This document shows, in pieces, positions 57,849 through 64,000 of a DNA stretch of 64,000 bases (the stretch's first letter is position 1; each line of letters starts with the position of its first letter). The notes beneath the pieces are model-generated. The model was not told the DNA's origin and searched no databases. It saw only the letters and a list, made by a program, of their open reading frames with translations. The translations under genes were made by a program, and so were the position numbers. The DNA lies in assembly GCF_000185365.1 (NCBI RefSeq), contig NZ_GL622241.1, positions 731,747 through 795,746 of the forward strand, in the 5' to 3' direction. Source of the DNA: Enterococcus italicus DSM 15952 (lineage in GTDB: Bacteria; Bacillota; Bacilli; Lactobacillales; Enterococcaceae).

Positions 57849-59087
57849 ATGACAGATTTACAAACACTCGGTAAACAAGCAAAAGCGAGCGCTCATCAGC
57901 TAGGATTAATGGAAACAACGAAGAAAAATGAGCTACTACACAAGATGGCTGACGCGCTCGAACAACGATCCGCCGACATTTTAAAAGCCAACGAGCTAGA
58001 CCTAGAAAATACCCAAGTGCGTGAAGTGATGAAAGACCGACTACGCCTTACACCTGAGCGCATCGCAGCGATGGCAGATGGCATGCGTCAAGTAGCCCAG
58101 CTACCAGACCCCATCGGCAACGTCGACAAAATGTGGAAAAATGAAGATGGGTTACTTATCGGTCAACAACGTGTCCCACTAGGCGTAATTGGGATCATTT
58201 ATGAATCACGACCAAATGTCACGACGGATGCAGCTAGTCTTTGCTTTAAATCTGGGAATGCGGTTATTTTACGAGGAGGAAAAGAAGCCTTCCACTCTAA
58301 TCAACAACTAGTTCAAATTCTGCAAGATGTCCTAGTGGCTGAGCAAGTCGTCCCTCATGCCATTCAATTTGTAGAAGATACGTCACACGAGACGGCTAAA
58401 GGGCTCATGCAACTAACCGATTACTTAGATGTCCTCATTCCTCGAGGCGGTGCAGGTCTCATTCGCAGAGTCAAACAAACAGCGACCGTGCCCGTCATCG
58501 AAACGGGTACTGGGAACAATCATGTATACGTCGATCGCGATGCCCAACTAGAGATGGCCATCCCAATCATCATCAATGCCAAGGTTCAACGACCATCCGT
58601 CTGTAACGCAATGGAAACCTTAGTGATTCACCGCCAAGTAGCCGCAGCCTTTTTACCAAAAATTGAAGCCGCATTGGTGGAAAAGCAAGTCGAGATTCAC
58701 GCAGACGAACAAGCAATGGCTTATTTAAAAACTGCGACACTTGCCACCGAAGAAGACTGGTCGACGGAATATTTAGACTATATTTTAGCTATCAAAGTCG
58801 TCGATACATTAGAAGATGCCATTGTACATATCAACAAGTACAATACCAAACATTCTGAAGCGATTATTACCGATAATTATGCTGCATCGCAAACATTTCT
58901 CAAAGAAGTTGATGCTGCCGCAGTCTATGTCAACGCTTCTACCCGCTTTACCGATGGCTATGTATTTGGTTTTGGTGCAGAAATCGGCATTTCCACGCAA
59001 AAAATTCACGCTCGAGGACCAATGGGCTTACACGAATTGACGTCAATTAAATACATTATTTATGGTGAGGGCCAAATTCGCCATTAA
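57849..59087 (+). CDS. proA: Glutamate-5-semialdehyde dehydrogenase
   Basis: Reduces glutamyl phosphate to glutamate semialdehyde with NADPH. Catalytic cysteine in QRPSVCNAMETL, and FTDGYVFGFGAEIGISTQ, in pieces, near the C terminus. The ATG at 57849 is seven bases after AAGGAGG; the ATG at 57843, overlapping the proB stop, abuts the site and is less likely. Length 412 aa. Confidence 0.96.
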   Translation: MTDLQTLGKQAKASAHQLGLMETTKKNELLHKMADALEQRSADILKANELDLENTQVREVMKDRLRLTPERIAAMADGMRQVAQLPDPIGNVDKMWKNEDGLLIGQQRVPLGVIGIIYESRPNVTTDAASLCFKSGNAVILRGGKEAFHSNQQLVQILQDVLVAEQVVPHAIQFVEDTSHETAKGLMQLTDYLDVLIPRGGAGLIRRVKQTATVPVIETGTGNNHVYVDRDAQLEMAIPIIINAKVQRPSVCNAMETLVIHRQVAAAFLPKIEAALVEKQVEIHADEQAMAYLKTATLATEEDWSTEYLDYILAIKVVDTLEDAIVHINKYNTKHSEAIITDNYAASQTFLKEVDAAAVYVNASTRFTDGYVFGFGAEIGISTQKIHARGPMGLHELTSIKYIIYGEGQIRH

Positions 59088-59093
59088 TCCTAC

Positions 59094-59138
59094 GCTGAGT
59101 GAAAGAGACAATTTGTTTTCCTTCACTCAGCTTTTTTT
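59094..59138 (+). terminator. Terminator after proBA
   Basis: GCTGAGTGAA (59094-59103) and TTCACTCAGC (59122-59131) perfect 10-bp arms, followed by T7. Not a member of the R family. Confidence 0.9.
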
Positions 59139-59163
59139 CATTATTTGTTAGCCTTTACAGAAA

Positions 59164-59182
59164 AGTGTAAAACGTTTACACT
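59164..59182 (+). promoter_or_regulatory. Palindrome upstream of the 78-aa gene
   Basis: AGTGTAAA-ACG-TTTACACT, perfect 8-bp half-sites, about 50 bases upstream of the start codon at 59233. It resembles a catabolite-responsive element but has one extra base in the centre. An operator is likely; the regulator is unknown. Confidence 0.45.
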
Positions 59183-59232
59183 AATTGTATTGGGGAATGA
59201 ATAGAAAAAAATTGAAAAAGATAGGAGAAATC

Positions 59233-59469
59233 ATGTATCAAGTACGTTTTATTGACTTATATACCAAACATTTTGTTGATAGTGAAATTGACGATATCCC
59301 AAGAACGGGTGACATGCTAAAACTAACCGGTCGTGGCAAGCACTACGTCGTTCGTGGCGTTGCACGTGATATTGATGAAGAAGAAGGAAAAACCGACAAA
59401 ATTGTGATTTACCTTGAAAATAGCAATCAAACCTATTGGATGAACAGTTTAGCATCAGATAAAAAGTAA
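59233..59469 (+). CDS. Small hypothetical protein, 78 aa
   Basis: Not recognised. A soluble, charged protein (MYQVRFIDLYTKHFVDSEID start, DIDEEEGKTDKIVIYLEN later) with beta-strand-like pattern. The ATG at 59233 follows TAGGAGAAATC; the ATG at 59185 has no site. It may be controlled by the palindrome at 59164-59182. Lies between proBA and the ABC-F gene, about 97 bases before the latter. Confidence 0.7.
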   Translation: MYQVRFIDLYTKHFVDSEIDDIPRTGDMLKLTGRGKHYVVRGVARDIDEEEGKTDKIVIYLENSNQTYWMNSLASDKK

Positions 59470-59566
59470 AACTGTGACAAATCAGGGGATTTCCTTGAAA
59501 GTTTTGACTACGACCGCTATAATCTTATAAGACTGCGGTCAAATATAGATAAAGCGAGGAAATGCG

Positions 59567-61189
59567 TTGATTACAGTAAGTGATGTGAGTTTGCACTTTT
59601 CAGATCGCAAACTTTTTGATGATGTAAATATTAAATTTACGCCCGGAAATTGTTATGGATTAATTGGTGCAAATGGTGCAGGAAAATCAACCTTCTTAAA
59701 AATTTTAGCAGGTGATATTCAACCGTCAACAGGGAATGTTTCATTAGGACCTGATGAACGTTTGGCCGTATTGCGACAAAATCATTTTGATTTTGAAGAA
59801 TATCCTGTAATTGAGACAGTTATCATGGGGCACAAGCGTCTATATGACGTCATGAAAGAAAAAGATGCCATTTATATGAAAGAAGATTTTAGTGATGAAG
59901 ATGGCATTCGTGCCGCTGAGCTAGAAGGCGAATTTGCCGAATTAGATGGCTGGGAAGCAGAGCCTGAAGCAGCAGTCATGTTGCAAGGATTAAATATCCC
60001 CGAAGAATTGCATTCCGTAAAAATGAAAGAATTAACAGCCGGCCAAAAAGTAAAAGTTTTGCTCGCACAAGCCCTATTTGGCAAGCCAGATGTTCTCTTA
60101 CTTGATGAGCCTACCAATGGACTAGATATCCAATCCATTAATTGGTTGGAAGAATTTTTGATTAACTTCGATAATACGGTTATCGTTGTGTCACATGACC
60201 GCCACTTTTTAAACAAAGTATGTACGCATATGGCCGATCTAGATTTTGGCAAGATCAAACTATACGTCGGTAACTACGATTTTTGGTTAGAATCTAGCCA
60301 ATTAGCTACCAAGCTACAAGCCAATGCCAATGCGAAAAAAGAAGAGCAAATCAAAGAGTTGCAAGAATTTATCGCGCGCTTCAGTGCCAATGCATCGAAG
60401 TCAAAACAAGCAACATCTCGGAAAAAAATGCTCGACAAAATTACCTTAGATGATATTCAGCCTTCTTCTCGTCGCTATCCTTTTGTTGGTTTTAAGCCAG
60501 AACGTGAAATCGGCAATGACTTATTACAAGTCGAAAATGTCAGCGTGACGATTGATGGCAAAAAAATCTTAGACAACATTTCATTTACCTTGAATAAAGA
60601 TGACAAAGTCGCTTTCGTTGCCAAAGATGACATCACAACAACGACACTCTTTAAAGTCATTATGGGTGATTTGACTCCTGATACTGGCTCTGTTCGTTGG
60701 GGTGTAACGACTAGTCAGGCTTACTTAGCGAAAGACACAAGTAGTGAATTTGCTAGCAATCTGACCATTCTTGATTGGTTACGCCAATACGCAAGCAAAG
60801 AAGAAGACGACAATACATTCTTAAGAAGCTTCTTAGGAAGAATGCTTTTTTCTGGTGATGAAGTATTAAAATCGGTCAATGTTCTTTCGGGGGGCGAAAA
60901 AGTTCGCTGTATGCTATCAAAAATGATGCTCTCTAAAGCCAATGTCTTGGTATTAGATGATCCGACAAACCATTTAGACCTAGAATCCATTACCGCTTTA
61001 AACGATGGCTTAATGTCCTTTACTGGCTCATTGCTATTCGCTTCACACGACCACCAATTTATTCAAACGTTAGCAAACCGTATTATTGCAGTATCTGATA
61101 AAGGTGTTGTTGACCGTGCGGAAACGACGTATGATGAATTTTTAGAAAATCCAGACGTACAGAGCCGTGTCGCTCAATTGTACGCATAA
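59567..61189 (+). CDS. ABC-F ATPase (YkpA/YbiT-like)
   Basis: A 540-residue soluble protein with two ABC domains and a linker, of the ribosome-associated ABC-F family. NBD1 has intact Walker A GANGAGKST and Walker B LLLDEPTNGLD but a degenerate signature (LTAGQ). NBD2 has degenerate Walker A (AKDDITTTT, no Lys) and LDDP in Walker B, but a canonical LSGGE signature. Thus one composite ATP site is canonical and the other degenerate. Start is TTG at 59567, with GCGAGGAAATG upstream. Sequence resembles YkpA rather than antibiotic-resistance ABC-F proteins; no resistance claim is made. Confidence 0.9.
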   Translation: MITVSDVSLHFSDRKLFDDVNIKFTPGNCYGLIGANGAGKSTFLKILAGDIQPSTGNVSLGPDERLAVLRQNHFDFEEYPVIETVIMGHKRLYDVMKEKDAIYMKEDFSDEDGIRAAELEGEFAELDGWEAEPEAAVMLQGLNIPEELHSVKMKELTAGQKVKVLLAQALFGKPDVLLLDEPTNGLDIQSINWLEEFLINFDNTVIVVSHDRHFLNKVCTHMADLDFGKIKLYVGNYDFWLESSQLATKLQANANAKKEEQIKELQEFIARFSANASKSKQATSRKKMLDKITLDDIQPSSRRYPFVGFKPEREIGNDLLQVENVSVTIDGKKILDNISFTLNKDDKVAFVAKDDITTTTLFKVIMGDLTPDTGSVRWGVTTSQAYLAKDTSSEFASNLTILDWLRQYASKEEDDNTFLRSFLGRMLFSGDEVLKSVNVLSGGEKVRCMLSKMMLSKANVLVLDDPTNHLDLESITALNDGLMSFTGSLLFASHDHQFIQTLANRIIAVSDKGVVDRAETTYDEFLENPDVQSRVAQLYA

Positions 61190-61190
61190 C

Positions 61191-61235
61191 AAAAAGCCAT
61201 ACAATCCAGAAGAAATACTGGATTGATGGCTTTTT
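61191..61235 (+). repeat. Hairpin repeat R9 (shortened copy, after the ABC-F gene)
   Basis: AAAAAGCCAT-CAATCCAG and complement form an 18-bp stem with one bulge; the left arm matches R1 (ACCATCCAGAAG-like) but the AAGTTG...CAACTT inner core is missing. Could be a deletion derivative or unrelated; the weakest member. Confidence 0.6.
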
Positions 61236-61313
61236 ACTTACAATTCTTTCGACAGTCAGACATTCTCAAAAAAGGTGTCTGAACCTATCTAGAGCTAACC
61301 GTTTTTTATGCGA

Positions 61314-61556
61314 TTATTTTCTTCCTAAGAAGAATGACACAACAGCGACGACAATCACAGCACCAATAATTGATGGGATGACAGCCATTCCAGCTAGTGA
61401 AGGTCCCCAACTACCAAAGATTGCTTGACCGACTGCAGAACCAACTAAACCAGCTACAATATTCGCGATCCAGCCCATTGATTCTCCTTTATTTGTAATC
61501 GCACCAGCAATCACACCAATAATAGCACCTACAATTAATGACCAAATGAGTCCCAT
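61314..61556 (-). CDS. GlsB/YeaQ/YmgE family stress-response membrane protein
   Basis: An 80-residue transglycosylase-associated-type membrane protein with three hydrophobic segments: GLIWSLIVGAIIGVIAGAI, NIVAGLVGSAVGQAIFG, and IPSIIGAVIVVAVVSFFLG, and the conserved GWIANIVAGLVG. Usually induced by envelope or acid stress; function unclear. AAAGGGAGTATAG precedes the ATG, and a CGAGGA/TCCTCG hairpin (61576-61594) with a repeated CGAGGAAAG lies in the leader just before that site. Confidence 0.88.
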   Translation of the reverse strand: MGLIWSLIVGAIIGVIAGAITNKGESMGWIANIVAGLVGSAVGQAIFGSWGPSLAGMAVIPSIIGAVIVVAVVSFFLGRK

Positions 61557-61824
61557 AATCTATACTCCCTTTCCTCGAGGATATTCTTTCCTCGTTACTA
61601 TAGACATAGTATAACAAGAAAAGCGATGAAATGAACTGGATTTGCTTTTCGACAATAACTTCTGTTTTAAAAAAACAAAGTACTTTACTTTTTTACGAAC
61701 TACTAGATGAAAAAAAGCATCGAACGCCACAAAAATCATCCTTTTTTGACTTCATTTGCTTCATTTTCATCCTAGAAAGCATTTCTTATCAAAAATAATT
61801 ATTGGTTTTATTTTTTTGCATATT

Positions 61825-62319
61825 TCATTCTTTCTTCGGTGGTATCCATACTTTTGTTTCGCTTGATGTTGAATAGTAGTAGCCATTCGGGATACATTGT
61901 AGCTCAATTAAGCCTCCCCATGGTGCCGTGACGTACACACTAGCATTACCTGGCGTATCTTCATATCGGGAATTTCCATGAATTTCTGAAAGGGCTGTTG
62001 CGCCAGCTTTGACGGCTTGTTCTAGTGCAGGCTCAATCTCACTAACAGAAATGGATAGATGATTGATGCCATAATCTGAAAGGCCAACCGGCTGGCGTTG
62101 GGGCTCGGCTTTGATTTCAAATAGCTCAATGCCTGGACCAGTGCCGATGACAATCATCCGTTGACGGACAATCTTTCCCCCTTGAGGAATCCCTAGTTGT
62201 CTTTCGACCGTCTCCCCTTCGCGCGGTTCGTCCGCTAGTGTTAAGCCATCATATGCAATCTTAGCACCGAATGCTTCCTTGAAAAATTTCGTCGCCTCAT
62301 CCATATCAGGTACAGTCAT
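61825..62319 (-). CDS. VOC (glyoxalase/dioxygenase superfamily) protein, apparently start-lost
   Basis: A VOC metalloprotein-like gene; DYGINHLSISV and PWGGLIEL fit. From the ATG at 62319 it starts MTVPDMDEATKFF and lacks the usual N-terminal strand. The frame stays open upstream and encodes FILGVNHLG before that ATG, including the expected first metal-ligand His. At the point where a start should be (62353-62355) the codon is AGG, preceded by GGGAG at seven bases and followed by ACA AAG TTT. ATG-to-AGG would remove the start. An ATT five codons in could be a rare start. Substrate unknown. Confidence 0.72.
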   Translation of the reverse strand: MTVPDMDEATKFFKEAFGAKIAYDGLTLADEPREGETVERQLGIPQGGKIVRQRMIVIGTGPGIELFEIKAEPQRQPVGLSDYGINHLSISVSEIEPALEQAVKAGATALSEIHGNSRYEDTPGNASVYVTAPWGGLIELQCIPNGYYYSTSSETKVWIPPKKE

Positions 62320-62501
62320 ACCTAAATGATTGACTCCTAAAATAAACTTTGTCCTATACTCACTCCCTTTCTTTTACTATAAAGAAACAGTTGAAAAAAG
62401 AAACAGAAGAGGCACTCACTTCTCCATCTAATCAGAATAGTTGATAGAGAGGTGAAAAATGGACTTGATACATTTGTTGCCATGGCAAGACAGCATGAAC
62501 G

Positions 62502-62556
62502 AAAAAAAAAGAAAAGCCAAAAGTTTAAGAATCAACTTCCGGATTTTCTAGTCTTT
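62502..62556 (-). repeat. Hairpin repeat R10 (terminator after purA)
   Basis: AGAAAA-n-CC pairs with GG-ATTTTCT (62510-62518, 62541-62549); minus-strand core AAGTTGATTCTTAAACTT, then a T9 run. It lies four bases after the purA stop. The GGCTGA box is absent. Core orientation matches purA. Confidence 0.78.
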
Positions 62557-62560
62557 ACGC

Positions 62561-63853
62561 TTATATTTGCGACCAAACGCTTTCTAAAATATTCGTTTGC
62601 GTCCGATCTGGTCCAACAGAGAACGTCGAAATGCGTACACCAACTAATTCCGATACGCGACGGACATAGTTGCGCGCATTTTCCGGTAAGTCAGCTAATG
62701 TCTTACAACTTGTAATATCTTCTGACCAACCAGGTAATTCTTCATAGACTGGCTTGCAGCGTTGCAATTCTTTCAAGCTTGCTGGGTAATGGTAGATTAA
62801 TTGACCATCTAGCTCATACGCTGTACAAATTTTCACTGTTTCTAACCCACTTAAGACGTCGATTGAATTCAGTGATAAGTTAGTAATACCTGACACGCGA
62901 TGAGAGTGACGCATAACAACGGAATCAAACCAACCAATTCTACGTGGGCGGCCAGTTGTCGTGCCATATTCACGGCCGACTTCACGAATCTGACTACCAA
63001 TTTCATCAAATAACTCAGTAGGGAAGGGACCATCGCCGACACGTGAAGTGTAAGCCTTACAAACACCTACCACTTTGTTAATTTTTGAAGGACCTACACC
63101 GCTACCGATTGTTACACCACCGGCTACAGGATTAGAAGAAGTCACAAATGGATACGTTCCTTGGTCAATATCCAGCATAACGCCTTGAGCACCTTCAAAT
63201 AAAACTCGTTTGCCTTCATCGAGAGCATCATTTAAAATCACCGAAGTATCGGTTACATATTTTTTAATTTGTTGGCCGTATTCGTAGTATTCTTCAAAAA
63301 TATCTTCGAATGCTAAAGCTTCAGAATCAAACATACGCTCAAATTGACGATTTTTATCTTCTAAATTCGCACGTAGTCGTTCTTCAAAGATTTCCTTGTC
63401 TAATAAGTCAGCAATCCGAATACCTACACGTGCAGCTTTGTCCATGTAAGCCGGGCCGATTCCTTTATTAGTCGTACCGATTTTATTGACGCCTTTTGCC
63501 TCTTCTTGCAATTGATCTAATTTTATATGATAAGGTAAAATGACATGTGCGCGATCAGAAATTCGTAAATTGTCAGTGTCGACATGATGTTCTGCTAAAT
63601 AAGCAAGCTCTTTCACTAGCGATTTAGGATTGACTACGACCCCATTACCAATGACACTAATTTTTTCTTTGTAAAAAATACCAGAAGGAATCAGATGCAA
63701 TTTATACGTCACGCCATCGAATTTAATGGTATGTCCTGCATTGTCCCCACCTTGATAACGAGCAATCACTTCTGCATTTTCGCTAAGAAAATCCGTGATC
63801 TTCCCTTTTCCTTCGTCGCCCCATTGCGTTCCAACTACTACTACTGATGACAT
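62561..63853 (-). CDS. purA: Adenylosuccinate synthase
   Basis: Converts IMP and aspartate to adenylosuccinate with GTP. P-loop [16 protein letters not shown] at the N terminus, [28 protein letters not shown], and [10 protein letters not shown] are all family motifs. The ATG at 63853 follows GAAAGAGG; the ATG at 63901 is rejected. Length 430 aa is normal. A PurBox-like site lies upstream, consistent with PurR control, the repressor being encoded at 31620. Confidence 0.97.
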   Translation of the reverse strand: MSSVVVVGTQWGDEGKGKITDFLSENAEVIARYQGGDNAGHTIKFDGVTYKLHLIPSGIFYKEKISVIGNGVVVNPKSLVKELAYLAEHHVDTDNLRISDRAHVILPYHIKLDQLQEEAKGVNKIGTTNKGIGPAYMDKAARVGIRIADLLDKEIFEERLRANLEDKNRQFERMFDSEALAFEDIFEEYYEYGQQIKKYVTDTSVILNDALDEGKRVLFEGAQGVMLDIDQGTYPFVTSSNPVAGGVTIGSGVGPSKINKVVGVCKAYTSRVGDGPFPTELFDEIGSQIREVGREYGTTTGRPRRIGWFDSVVMRHSHRVSGITNLSLNSIDVLSGLETVKICTAYELDGQLIYHYPASLKELQRCKPVYEELPGWSEDITSCKTLADLPENARNYVRRVSELVGVRISTFSVGPDRTQTNILESVWSQI

Positions 63854-63964
63854 ATGAATACCTCTTTCTTTGTTTGTTGTATTCCCAAAACATTGTAGCA
63901 AGTTTTTGTATAAAATTCAAACAATAATCGAATGTTGAAACATATGAATTACAAAAATACACCA

Positions 63965-63977
63965 AAAAACGAACATT
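63965..63977 (+). promoter_or_regulatory. Candidate PurBox upstream of purA
   Basis: AAAAACGAACATT matches AWWWCCGAACWWT at 12 of 13 positions. A weaker second site (ATAATCGAATGTT) lies about 50 bases closer to the gene. The promoter -10 candidate TACAAT is nearby. PurR control inferred. Confidence 0.45.
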
Positions 63978-64000
63978 AATGAATTAGCACCTAATTGTGG

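Noticed and set aside
59164..59182. Catabolite-responsive element (CcpA site)
   Set aside because: The repeat has one extra central base, so it does not fit the 14-base cre spacing; kept only as an unassigned palindrome.
59567..61189. Antibiotic-resistance ABC-F (OptrA/Lsa type)
   Set aside because: Motifs and length resemble the YkpA/YbiT housekeeping group, and linker features of resistance types are not visible.

Overview
The window looks like chromosomal DNA of a low-to-mid GC Lactobacillales bacterium, most probably an Enterococcus or a close relative. Pointers are a ctsR-clpC pair without mcsAB, a gltX/cysE/cysS/mrnC/rlmB/yacP/sigH block with a cysteine T-box, ispE-adcABC-purR-glmU-prs in enterococcal style, a ProB without a PUA domain, and an oleate hydratase. 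I see no rRNA, tRNA, CRISPR, prophage or insertion sequence. About 63 protein-coding loci are present, most on the minus strand; coding density is high.

Layout. 1-5.2 kb: end of a polyprenyl diphosphate synthase, a methyltransferase and glutathione reductase pair, and the trhP1-trhP2 tRNA hydroxylation operon. 5.2-8.3 kb: ctsR-clpC with a CtsR box. 8.4-17.6 kb: the gmk-rpoZ-priA-def-fmt-rsmB-prpC-prkC housekeeping cluster. 17.7-22.2 kb: yicC, a PC4-like protein, class A sortase, an unknown protein, a frameshifted membrane-anchored serine hydrolase and tag. 22.3-26.5 kb: a GlcD-type oxidase and metNIQ under a methionine T-box. 26.6-32.5 kb: oleate hydratase with an unlisted 44-residue membrane peptide, then prs, glmU, purR. 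32.6-36.2 kb: adcABC zinc uptake behind a Zur-like operator, and ispE. 36.4-45.8 kb: TreR-type regulator, rny, recA with SOS box, cinA, pgsA, rodZ-like and two M16 peptidase homologues. 45.9-56.8 kb: mscL, an oxidoreductase interrupted by a stop codon, veg, sigH, yacP, rlmB, mrnC, cysS, cysE, gltX, yacL, radA, dut. 57-64 kb: proBA, a small unknown protein, an ABC-F ATPase with one degenerate ATP site, a GlsB/YeaQ-type membrane protein, a VOC protein that seems to have lost its start codon, and purA.

The most unusual signal is a family of ten dispersed terminator-like elements (at about 0.8, 2.9, 8.4, 20.5, 22.2, 35.3, 37.2, 46.4, 61.2 and 62.5 kb). They share the inner core AAGTTGTTTCGCAAACTT and an outer GACCAGA...TCTGGTC stem whose bases vary with compensation. 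Many carry a conserved upstream box (GGCTGAGA ... AGCTACAAG) starting a few bases after the stop codon. Every copy follows a gene end, and in every tandem context the asymmetric core reads in the direction of the terminating gene. This is a homologous, structure-conserved, oriented family, not ten unrelated terminators. Other points for a second look: a dnaX-like A10-G slippery site joining the two halves of the serine hydrolase, a palindrome that exactly fills the 17-base spacer of the trhP1 promoter, and three genes carrying apparent single lesions (frameshift, nonsense, start loss).
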